Assembly: GCF_020091405.1 (NCBI RefSeq)
Contig: NZ_CP081903.1
Span: 6,510,501-6,574,500 of the forward strand
DNA from: Bacteroides cellulosilyticus
GTDB taxonomy: Bacteria; Bacteroidota; Bacteroidia; Bacteroidales; Bacteroidaceae
DNA: 64,000 nucleotides
Direction: 5' to 3'
Each line of letters begins with the position of its first letter. Position 1 is the stretch's first letter. Of the stretch, positions 9,074 through 16,716 are shown one piece after another. The position numbers were made by a program, and so were the translations under genes. A model generated the notes under the pieces. The model did not search any database, had not been told where the DNA came from, and worked only from the letters and a program-made list of their open reading frames with translations.

Positions 9074-9796
9074 TTGAATTTTATCTTATTATCCACATTG
9101 TTGGTTCTGTTCGCCTCTGCCTGCTCAAAGGATGATGACAGTACGGTTGATCTCAGTAATATCAACGCTACCTATGTGCAGATTGCAGGACCTACACAGA
9201 AAACATTCAAAAAAGTCTATACCGGTGGGGTTATTGAAGAGTCTTGGAGTCACGAAGTATACGACTACTTCAGTTCTTCATCACTTCCTAAAACCATGAT
9301 AAAGATTGGTTCACATAACGCAGGTTCGGATTGGTATCACTACGAAGTCGATGATTATCTATACTGTAGCCAGACTATAGAATTCGAAGAAACAGTGAAA
9401 GGCTTTTTAATGTTCGAGGGTAAGGGAACTTGCCATGAAAGAATAGAACGTTACATCAAGGACGCTTTTCTTAGAACCCAATACATCGGTTATAGTTTTA
9501 AAAGAGATGCAGAATTGGAAAACAAATACGCAGAAGAACTTCAACTCATAGGTATCACCCAAACCACAGATCTGGATGAATCATCCTTAAACAAAACTCT
9601 CTATATCGCTGCGTATTCCGTCAACAATTACCATGGAACTTCGGATAGCGGCGCAGATTCCTTCATGTCGGGGGATGTATACTACATCGACATCTATTTA
9701 GGAGAAAACAACACAATCAATCCGATTCAAAAACTACCCAAAGTCTCCGATTGGGGGGTAGAACTGACAACAACTGAAAGCCCCAGCTATTTTTAA
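9074..9796 (+). CDS. Lipoprotein of unknown function, TTG start
   Basis: A 240-residue protein beginning with a lipoprotein signal (NFILLSTLLVLFASAC, lipobox ASAC) followed by acidic residues (SKDDDS), a typical Bacteroides surface-export context. I recognise no domain; the mature part is rich in Tyr/Ser/Asp and probably beta-structured. The only start compatible with the signal peptide is TTG at 9074, because an in-frame stop lies at 9050-9052. It converges on the exported multi-repeat gene cluster (9831-15586) and may be functionally linked to it. An N-terminally truncated gene is possible but the intact signal peptide argues against it. Confidence 0.7.
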   Translation: MNFILLSTLLVLFASACSKDDDSTVDLSNINATYVQIAGPTQKTFKKVYTGGVIEESWSHEVYDYFSSSSLPKTMIKIGSHNAGSDWYHYEVDDYLYCSQTIEFEETVKGFLMFEGKGTCHERIERYIKDAFLRTQYIGYSFKRDAELENKYAEELQLIGITQTTDLDESSLNKTLYIAAYSVNNYHGTSDSGADSFMSGDVYYIDIYLGENNTINPIQKLPKVSDWGVELTTTESPSYF

Positions 9797-9830
9797 GCCT
9801 TACTAAATATATATTCCGAATCAGAATAAG

Positions 9831-10919
9831 CTATTTATAGCCGGTTCCCTGACAATGTGGGCATCTTACCTGAACATGAGTGAGACCAACCGAAAGTAGT
9901 TCTTGGCAGTTATTACACCTGTGACGCACTTTTGAGGAATTTCCGTACGTAGGAACGGTTTTCAACTGACACTTCCTGCCTGTCCCGTTACAATAAGGAC
10001 ATACTGTTTTGACTCTTTGATCTTTGTTTTGCTGATTATTAAAGTTTCCCTGATTGCTTGGTATCGTCTGACCACTGTTCGACCCTATTCCATTCTGAAG
10101 AGCAGCCAGTCGTTTCTGTGCAAAACTATCCCCTTGCGAAGCTGCCTGCCGGAACCAATAAAGCGCATCTCCATACATTCCATCAAGTTCCAGTGACATC
10201 GCCAACACGCATTGCGCAGACGAGTTTCCATTCATTGCCGATAACTTCAACCAAGCCTCCGATTTTACCGGATTTTTCTCCACCCCATTGCCGCTGGAAT
10301 ACATGATCGCTATGCAGCATTGCGCCTCCGCATTATCCAATACTGCCGCTTCTTCATAATATTTCGCCGCATTCACCATATCTTTCTTCTTCTCGTATTC
10401 CTTTCCTAACGCCAACAATCTAGCGGCTTTCTCTTGTTGGTTTTCCTGCGCAGTAGCGGAGGGGGATGCCGCGGAAGAGACAATAGTGATAGTACGATTC
10501 GGATTCGTCTCTTTCGCAGGAAGCTCAACATCGTTCAATACAAAGAAGCTCTCATGCTCATTATTACGCGCCATAAATTCTCCTCCCGAGTATACAACAG
10601 ATTCATATTTACAAGGTACCACCTCTTTACCGTTCAAATCACAAGCGCCTCTTTTATCTCCGATCTTCACACCATAATAACCATCATGTAAAGTAACAAG
10701 TGAATATTTACCGGGAGCGATGATTTCTTTACCATTCAAATCACAAGCGCCCCATGTTTCTGAATTAGCAACCGAATAATAACCACCGTAACCATCATGA
10801 TAGCATACACTATATCCCGGATATCTCTCTTCGAGCCGACTTACCAACTCCTTGTTTTCCTGCGCAAAAACGACAGACGAGAACAAGACCGTTATTAAAC
10901 AAAACAATACTTTTTTCAT
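9831..10919 (-). CDS. Exported WG-repeat, Sel1-repeat and DnaJ-type zinc-finger protein
   Basis: A 362-residue protein with a signal peptide (MKKVLFCLITVLFSSVVFAQ). Residues about 35-115 contain two WG/KWG-like repeats (GACDLNGKEIIAPGKYSLV, GACDLNGKEVVPCKYESVV). Residues about 165-275 form Sel1-like TPR repeats (AAKYYEEAAVLDNAEAQCCIAIMYSSG). The C-terminus has two DnaJ-type CxxCxGxG motifs (CPYCNGTGRK, CPHCQGTGYK) flanking a CNNC pair, so it should bind zinc. A DnaJ-like zinc module in an exported protein with no J-domain is unusual. It is last in a same-strand run of four exported repeat proteins. Confidence 0.85.
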   Translation of the reverse strand: MKKVLFCLITVLFSSVVFAQENKELVSRLEERYPGYSVCYHDGYGGYYSVANSETWGACDLNGKEIIAPGKYSLVTLHDGYYGVKIGDKRGACDLNGKEVVPCKYESVVYSGGEFMARNNEHESFFVLNDVELPAKETNPNRTITIVSSAASPSATAQENQQEKAARLLALGKEYEKKKDMVNAAKYYEEAAVLDNAEAQCCIAIMYSSGNGVEKNPVKSEAWLKLSAMNGNSSAQCVLAMSLELDGMYGDALYWFRQAASQGDSFAQKRLAALQNGIGSNSGQTIPSNQGNFNNQQNKDQRVKTVCPYCNGTGRKCQLKTVPTYGNSSKVRHRCNNCQELLSVGLTHVQVRCPHCQGTGYK

Positions 10920-10952
10920 ACGTATATAAATTTAGAATTATTCAAGAAGGTA

Positions 10953-11576
10953 CTAAAAGGTATCATACTCCCTTTGGGGATAATCCCCGTGAGGATTCTT
11001 TTTTTCATCAATTACCACTATCCTCGTCCCGGCTTCTTTCTGTATCTTTAATGCGATGTGATTCGTCTTCCGATTGATATAAACCTCGGCAATCAGCGTA
11101 AGCCTGCAATCTATTTCGGATATTTTCAGATTCCTTATCAGGGAAAGGAATGTCAGGCGGTTGGAAACACAAGAGAGCCTGGTTAGAGCGGTCAGTTCGG
11201 TTACATCCAGATCGATCAGCCGATTATAATCGCAATTAACCACCGCAAGCCGGGGATGGATGCCAAAAGGAATGTACTGTAGTTTATTATAGGCACAAGA
11301 GAGTTTCGTAATATTTTTAAAACAAGCTATTTCCTCTACCGCACTAACCCCTCTATTCTCTATATTCAGCTCTCCGGCAAATGAAGTCGCCTCCTTTTCT
11401 GATATCCGCCCGTCATTATCCGTATCTATCACCGGATTGTGCGACAGCAATGCCTGCTCAAATTTAATATCTTCAAAATGGAGATATTTATCTTGAGAAT
11501 AAGCGACAGCGGGAAGCATGACGCATATCAATAGTATAAAAAAAGGACTTTTCTGTCTCATGCTTATTTGACTCAA
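10953..11576 (-). CDS. Exported leucine-rich repeat protein with EF-hand loop
   Basis: A 207-residue exported protein; the signal is FFILLICVMLPAVAYSQ. Start may be 11576 or the internal ATG at 11561. Residues about 50-62 carry a canonical EF-hand/dockerin-like calcium loop (DTDNDGRISEKEA), followed by short LRR-like units (NITKLSCAYNKLQYIP, LAVVNCDYNRLIDLD, LTRLSCVSNRLTFLS). Likely a calcium-binding surface or periplasmic interaction protein. It lies 33 bp before the WG/Sel1 gene and 16 bp after the Sel1 gene, consistent with one operon. Confidence 0.8.
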   Translation of the reverse strand: MSQISMRQKSPFFILLICVMLPAVAYSQDKYLHFEDIKFEQALLSHNPVIDTDNDGRISEKEATSFAGELNIENRGVSAVEEIACFKNITKLSCAYNKLQYIPFGIHPRLAVVNCDYNRLIDLDVTELTALTRLSCVSNRLTFLSLIRNLKISEIDCRLTLIAEVYINRKTNHIALKIQKEAGTRIVVIDEKKNPHGDYPQREYDTF

Positions 11577-11592
11577 TATTAGAATGTTCTTG

Positions 11593-12858
11593 TTATTTCA
11601 ATTTAGACGTACTCACTTGGGAAGTCAAATAAGAAAACCACTCCTCATAATTCCCAAACTCCTGAACATTCACTAATTTTTTGGAGAAGATTTCTCTCAA
11701 TTTATTTTCGGCATCCTTGCTTCCATTGATCGCGGCCAACGTAAACCATACCAAAGCCCCCTTTTCGTCTTCCGCAGTCCTTTTGTCATTGAAAAGCATA
11801 TCTCCTAAAGAATACTGAGCGGGAGCAAAATTTTGCTTTCCCGACTCTAACAGCCAATACACCACTTTATCCATATCCGCTTTATTCTTTTCATCAGAAC
11901 AAAGATAACAAGCACTTAACATGTACTGAGCTTCAGGATTCCCTTTTTCCGCAGCTTTTAGATACCATTCCTTCGCCTTGGCTATATTTCGTTCCACTCC
12001 CTTACCATTATAATAACAGGAAGCCAGAGCTATTTCAGATTCCAGAAATCCCTTTTCAGCCGCTTTAGCATACCAATAGAATGCTTGAGAATCATTTTTC
12101 AGGCAACCGTAACAAAATCCCAATTGATGCAACGCCAATACCGACCCCCAATCCACCGCTTTTTTATAATATTCAATTGCCTCATTCAGATTCTGTTCTA
12201 CCCCCTTTCCTGTAATATAAAGAAAGCCCCTGTTTTCATAAGCCTTCAAAGCAATATTCTTCAGGGCAACATTCTTCAGAGCGGCATCCTGTCTTTGTGC
12301 GGCCTCACATGCAGCAGATGCTATAGCATAAAATCTTATGGCATTGCCATAATCATTTTGCGCTTCATAATTTTCGGCAACCTTCAATGCTTTGCTTGCC
12401 ACTTCCAGAAAATCTTCGGTTGGGTCACCGGAATCAGTAGAAGTTGATTGGTTCTCGGCAACCACCTTTCCTCCCATAGTAATTCGGTAGAAATTCTCCC
12501 TGCCAATTTTAACCGTCATACTTTTCTCGCCCATGGCACTCACCGAAAGTTCATCTCCCTCTTTTACATTTAAAAGAGTAAAGTTTCCATTCTCATCACT
12601 AAGAGAAGCTCTATTGCTTCCCTTAATCATAAGAGTAACACCAGAATACGGTACCCCGGATTTATCCATTACCTGTCCGGATATACTTTTTGTCTGAGCA
12701 AGTAATACTCCGGTGCATAGTGTCAGTATCATTACAAGAACAAGTTCCCGAAATCTTCCCGAATGATTTAGTGAATCATTTTTTTGATAACAATTTCTTA
12801 AAACCAAGACAGATAACGTACAGCAATCTGTCACCATTTTGTTTTTTATCGTTTTCAT
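11593..12858 (-). CDS. Carboxypeptidase-regulatory-like plus Sel1-repeat protein
   Basis: A 421-residue protein. An unusually long N-terminal stretch (about 35 residues) precedes a hydrophobic segment (LVLVMILTLCTGVLLAQ), after which comes a CarboxypepD_reg-like beta domain (SISGQVMDKSGVPYSGVTLMI to SLSDENGNFTL) of the type found at the N-terminus of SusC proteins. The rest consists of Sel1-like TPR repeats (QLGFCYGCLKNDSQAFYWYAKAAEKG, ALASCYYNGKGVERNIAKAKEWYLKAAEKG). No receptor barrel follows, so it is not a truncated SusC. Such proteins are candidates for scaffolding envelope complexes. The start could be internal if the N-terminal extension is not translated. Confidence 0.8.
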   Translation of the reverse strand: MKTIKNKMVTDCCTLSVLVLRNCYQKNDSLNHSGRFRELVLVMILTLCTGVLLAQTKSISGQVMDKSGVPYSGVTLMIKGSNRASLSDENGNFTLLNVKEGDELSVSAMGEKSMTVKIGRENFYRITMGGKVVAENQSTSTDSGDPTEDFLEVASKALKVAENYEAQNDYGNAIRFYAIASAACEAAQRQDAALKNVALKNIALKAYENRGFLYITGKGVEQNLNEAIEYYKKAVDWGSVLALHQLGFCYGCLKNDSQAFYWYAKAAEKGFLESEIALASCYYNGKGVERNIAKAKEWYLKAAEKGNPEAQYMLSACYLCSDEKNKADMDKVVYWLLESGKQNFAPAQYSLGDMLFNDKRTAEDEKGALVWFTLAAINGSKDAENKLREIFSKKLVNVQEFGNYEEWFSYLTSQVSTSKLK

Positions 12859-12940
12859 AGCCCTACATTTAAAGATTTAATGATGAAACACACGAGAAGA
12901 ATTAAAAAGACCTCCCATATAGTGTATATTTATCTTCAAG

Positions 12941-15586
12941 TCACCGGACAAAAACCTTTAAGCATTGGCCTGCAATCTTCAGAATATAAATACCCGTAAC
13001 TACAAGTATATTAAACCGAGACATCGGAGCTAAAGTACCGGCAGCAACCATTTTTCCGGTAACGTCAAACAATACGTAAGCTTCCGGACTCAACGCCCCT
13101 TCCATAACAATTTCACTCTTCAACCCGTATACTTTCAAAGTAGACTCCTTGATAGGAATGAGAAACGTTGGATAATCTTTTTGGATTATATTAACGAAAT
13201 CACCCCACTGCAATGCGGAAAAATATTTCGCCAACACATCTGTCCCTCTTGGAATACACAAGCAACAAGTCTCTTTGTCAACACCTTCAAAAACAGCGTT
13301 TCCCAATGTTGGAGGAACTGTAGCTGCACAAGAGATAGTATCTAATTTATTACAAACACTAAAAGCGGTAGAACCAATCGCATTTAAAGTAGCAGGAAAA
13401 GACAAAGATATCAAACCATCACAGTGTGAAAAAGCAGATCTTCCAATAGCAGTCAGCGAGGACGGAAATTGGAATGAAAGTATTTTACTACCCTTAAAAG
13501 CCTCATCCGGAATAGAAACAACGTTGGCTTCCGCCATGTCTACAGCATAAAGAAGCGGCATATTAGTATGGATATACTTATAATCGCTTTCATTTAACAC
13601 TCCTTTAATCATTAATTGAGTGACAACACTGGGATGCTTTCCCGATTGTTGCAATATTGATATTCCCAATGTTCCTGCTTCAGCAACATTTACCGTAACA
13701 TTCTCTTCCTTATCGATAAATGCCCAATTACCAGAAAACTGTATCCATCCCGATGCTGTTCTATAATCATTCTTTTTCCCCTCCGGAACAAAACAGAATT
13801 TAAATTTAGTGTTTTCAAAAGTGTTCGTTGAAATTGTGGGAGGTACTTGACGTAAGCAACGAAGTGCATCCAATTTATCACATTCGGAAAAAGCATATTG
13901 TTCTATGATAGTCAACGAGATTGGTAAAGTGAGAATGCCGGTTAATCCGGTACAACCAGAAAAGGCAGAGCGCCCAATGCCTACCAACGAAACAGGTAAC
14001 ACCAAACTTGTTAGATACCTGCAACCCAAAAATGCAATACTACCGATAGTTGTCAACGATGGAGGTAATATCAGCTTATTCAAATAGGTACATCCGCAGA
14101 AAGCGCCACTTCCAATCGTTTTCAACGATGTGCAATCTGAAAAATCCAATGAGGTCAAACCGCTACAGTTATTAAAGGCGTCATTGCCAATAGAAGTCAG
14201 CCTGCCGCATTGTGAAAAATCAACAGATGTAAAGCCAGTACACTCCTTGAAAGCTTCAGCATCAATGACCGTTAGTCCTGATGGTAGAGACAAGGAGCCC
14301 GTCAACCGGGAGCAACAAGTAAAGGCACCTTTTCCAATGGTTTGCATGGAAGCCGGAAGAAGTAACTCACCGCTCAAATTGACACAAACACTAAAGGCAG
14401 CTTCACCAATAGTCGTTAACGAAGCGGGTAATATTATTTTTCCTGCCAGGTTAGTACAATTGCAAAAAGCATAATCACCAATGGTTTTCAATGATGTACA
14501 ACCAGATATATCGACTGACTTCAAAGCTTTACTATTCATAAAAGCTCCATCCCCAATAGTCGTCAGACTGGTACATTTTGATAAATCCAATGATACTATG
14601 TTGCTCTCTCTCAACATATCGGCACCAATACATTCCAAATGTATGCAATCTGCCAAATCAATGGAAGACAAACCGCTGCAATACCGGAAAGCCGCCTCAC
14701 CAATGGTTACTAATGAAGCCGGTAATTTCAAACATCCCGCCAACCCCGGACAAGTCATGAAGGCGCGAGATCCAATACTTGCAAAAGAGCGACAAGCTGA
14801 GAAATCAACAGAAGTTATTCCGGAACAACCAGAAAAAGCCGCCTCGTCAATTATTTCAAGTGAAGCAGGAAATATAAGAGTCGCGCTTAAACCGCTACAA
14901 AGCCCAAACGCATTCTTGCCAATAGAAATAAGACTTTCCGGAAAGGACAGCGAATGCAAACCACTGCAATAAGAAAAGGACACATCGCCAATGGACACTA
15001 ATGATGGAGGAAAAGCCACAGAAGTCAAACCTGTACAGCCGGAAAACGTACCGGCACCGGTGTCTGTTAGCGAAAGACATTGGGAATAATCCGCAAAAAC
15101 GAGCCCTGTACATTTTTGAAATGCAAAAACATCCAAAGTCGTCAATGCAGCGGGGAACACCAATGTACCCGACAATCCCGCACATCCAGAAAAAGCATAA
15201 GCACCGATAGAACTTACTGATTGTGGTAGACGCAAAATCCCGCTCATATTGCGGCAACCGGAAAATGCATCATCTTCAATCGCTTCCAATGAGGGTGGAA
15301 AAGCCGGCACTTGCGCCAATCCTACGCAATTAGAGAATGCATGTTTGCCAATAGACTTAAGAGTCGTCACTTTACTGAAATCAATCGCTTTAAGCGTCTC
15401 ATCCAAAACCGAACTGTAAAGTCTTCCAAGTACTTTATTAACTTCCATTGGATCAACTTCACTACCACTCCCTGAAATATGGAGTGTCCCGGTAACGTAA
15501 TCAAACGAATAGCTAAGCTGACTCCAGCTTACCACAGAACCACCCAACAAAAACAGCAATACAGCCAAACGTAATTTCCACTTCAT
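12941..15586 (-). CDS. BspA-type leucine-rich repeat surface protein with T9SS-like tail
   Basis: A protein of about 880 residues. The start MKWKLRLAVLLFLLGG at 15586 was chosen because the -7 element at 15617-15624 puts transcription start near 15610, after the longest possible start (15619). About two dozen BspA/LRR_5 repeats of 23-24 residues follow, each with an AFxxC core (for example SIGKHAFSNCVGL, TIGEAAFSVCVNL). The C-terminus (YVLFDVTGKMVAAG to GIYILKIAGQCLKVFVR) resembles a type IX secretion sorting domain, or the DUF6383-type tail of Bacteroides BspA proteins. BspA-type proteins act in adhesion and host-protein binding. It is the first gene of the exported cluster. Confidence 0.9.
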   Translation of the reverse strand: MKWKLRLAVLLFLLGGSVVSWSQLSYSFDYVTGTLHISGSGSEVDPMEVNKVLGRLYSSVLDETLKAIDFSKVTTLKSIGKHAFSNCVGLAQVPAFPPSLEAIEDDAFSGCRNMSGILRLPQSVSSIGAYAFSGCAGLSGTLVFPAALTTLDVFAFQKCTGLVFADYSQCLSLTDTGAGTFSGCTGLTSVAFPPSLVSIGDVSFSYCSGLHSLSFPESLISIGKNAFGLCSGLSATLIFPASLEIIDEAAFSGCSGITSVDFSACRSFASIGSRAFMTCPGLAGCLKLPASLVTIGEAAFRYCSGLSSIDLADCIHLECIGADMLRESNIVSLDLSKCTSLTTIGDGAFMNSKALKSVDISGCTSLKTIGDYAFCNCTNLAGKIILPASLTTIGEAAFSVCVNLSGELLLPASMQTIGKGAFTCCSRLTGSLSLPSGLTVIDAEAFKECTGFTSVDFSQCGRLTSIGNDAFNNCSGLTSLDFSDCTSLKTIGSGAFCGCTYLNKLILPPSLTTIGSIAFLGCRYLTSLVLPVSLVGIGRSAFSGCTGLTGILTLPISLTIIEQYAFSECDKLDALRCLRQVPPTISTNTFENTKFKFCFVPEGKKNDYRTASGWIQFSGNWAFIDKEENVTVNVAEAGTLGISILQQSGKHPSVVTQLMIKGVLNESDYKYIHTNMPLLYAVDMAEANVVSIPDEAFKGSKILSFQFPSSLTAIGRSAFSHCDGLISLSFPATLNAIGSTAFSVCNKLDTISCAATVPPTLGNAVFEGVDKETCCLCIPRGTDVLAKYFSALQWGDFVNIIQKDYPTFLIPIKESTLKVYGLKSEIVMEGALSPEAYVLFDVTGKMVAAGTLAPMSRFNILVVTGIYILKIAGQCLKVFVR

Positions 15587-15616
15587 AATTCCCATTTTTA
15601 AGTTCATGCCTCGTAA

Positions 15617-15624
15617 CAAATGTA
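15617..15624 (-). promoter_or_regulatory. -7 element for the BspA cluster
   Basis: TACATTTG on the minus strand matches TAnnTTTG; it would start transcription near 15610 and supports the BspA start at 15586. Confidence 0.5.
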
Positions 15625-15704
15625 CAAAAAAGACAGGTTAAAAGGAAAGCCCTTTAAGCCACATTCATACTAAACGTCAGATTTCACTTCCATGCGGTAA
15701 TTAA

Positions 15705-16601
15705 TCAATGCCATATTGCATTTTTATCGCCAAGCGATGGTCTTCCCCGAACATTATGCCGACCACCAGTCGAAAAATTACGCCAGCGATACCCCTTCCA
15801 CTCACACTTCCTTTGCCACACTTCAACACCCCCAATGCCACACCTGAACAGTGGAAATGCCACATTTGAACAGCCGTGAAGTGTGGCATCGGAGACGTCG
15901 AGATGTGGCGTTTCACCCGCTAAGGTGTGGCATTGGGGGCGATGAAGTGTGGCATCCAGCCAACAAAGTCCCGCAACTGGACAATGAAGTTCAGCATTAG
16001 AAAAATCAACATCATCAGCAACAGCGTTTTTTTCTTTTTCTTTTTCTGCTGTTGTTGTTATTATATCTTTTATATTCTCTTTATTAGCTGCATTGATATT
16101 TTTGATAACAACACTATCGCCCAGCACTTTAGCTAAATTTTCAGCGTTTTCTCCAGCGTTTTCCTTCGACGTTTTTTGCTGTTTTTCGTCATTTTTTGAC
16201 TCAAAAATCGACGATTCCGATGCACTTTTGAACGTTTTTGATTTTTTTTCCCGAACCGTTTTCTCCGGTTTTTCATCTTCATTCCCATCTGTTTCCTTCC
16301 GTACCTGAACCCGTTGGCCTATCGGATTCAGTTCGGCAGGCATGAAAGAACCGTCCTCTTCAAAATCGAAAAGTCCGTAACCGAAGATAATCTTTTTGAC
16401 ATAGGCAAAAGAAATTTTATAGAGCTTACAGAAAGGGCGCAGATATTTCATATCGCCGCATGAGTCGGGCAGCATAGCCAGTTTCTCAATAACAAACCAA
16501 TAAGCCCCTGTTCCCTTAAGCTTTTCCTTCTCCAGCAGATATTCCATCCTGGGGTCGCACATCGCCATCAAGGGATGTTGCAAATAAAAATTCCTTTTCA
16601 T
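15705..16601 (-). CDS. DUF4373-like (Lin1244/Lin1753 N-terminal) protein
   Basis: A 298-residue protein whose N-terminal ~100 residues (YLQHPLMAMCDPRMEYLLEK, GAYWFVIEKLAMLPD, LYKISFAYVKKII) resemble the Lin1244/Lin1753-like domain found in DUF4373 proteins, a winged-helix type related to phage replisome organisers. A charged, low-complexity linker follows (about 105-195). The last ~85 residues lie over a DNA repeat with 22-bp period, which is not a multiple of three, so this tail looks dictated by DNA structure and not by protein selection (ATLH, CHT and TPHL are the same DNA motif in different frames). Function unknown; DNA binding is inferred. It has 10-bp tandem repeats upstream. Confidence 0.7.
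   Translation of the reverse strand: MKRNFYLQHPLMAMCDPRMEYLLEKEKLKGTGAYWFVIEKLAMLPDSCGDMKYLRPFCKLYKISFAYVKKIIFGYGLFDFEEDGSFMPAELNPIGQRVQVRKETDGNEDEKPEKTVREKKSKTFKSASESSIFESKNDEKQQKTSKENAGENAENLAKVLGDSVVIKNINAANKENIKDIITTTAEKEKEKNAVADDVDFSNAELHCPVAGLCWLDATLHRPQCHTLAGETPHLDVSDATLHGCSNVAFPLFRCGIGGVEVWQRKCEWKGYRWRNFSTGGRHNVRGRPSLGDKNAIWH
15799..15969. repeat. 22-bp-phased TGTGGCAT array, inverted in two halves
   Basis: TGTGGCAT-type boxes start at 15882, 15904, 15926 and 15948 on the plus strand, exactly 22 bp apart. On the other strand TGCCACA appears at 15814, 15836 and 15858, again 22 bp apart. Units such as TGTGGCATTGGGGG with a GAAG end occur in both halves, so the array can form an extended imperfect hairpin. 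It overlaps the 3' end of the DUF4373-like gene. Confidence 0.85.
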
Positions 16602-16660
16602 CTTTTCTTTATGTTTTAGTTTAAAGCCATAAAGATAAGAATAGCATGTGAGACAGTCGG

Positions 16661-16716
16661 AGGTTCCGTGAGGTTATGTGAGGTTTCGTGAGGTTAAATG
16701 AGGTTCCGTGAGGTTA
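16661..16716. repeat. 10-bp tandem repeat AGGTTnnGTG, about 5.6 copies
   Basis: Units begin at 16661, 16671, 16681, 16691, 16701 and 16711 (AGGTTCCGTG, AGGTTATGTG, AGGTTTCGTG, AGGTTAAATG, AGGTTCCGTG, AGGTTAAC). The array lies just upstream of the DUF4373-like gene and overlaps the stop codon of the preceding ATP-grasp gene. Confidence 0.9.

Noticed and set aside
11593..12858. Truncated SusC gene
   Set aside because: Only the carboxypeptidase-regulatory domain is shared; Sel1 repeats replace plug and barrel and the frame is intact.
13905..14972. Several plus-strand frames with repeating Lys/Ala/Pro patterns
   Set aside because: They mirror the BspA leucine-rich repeats on the opposite strand.
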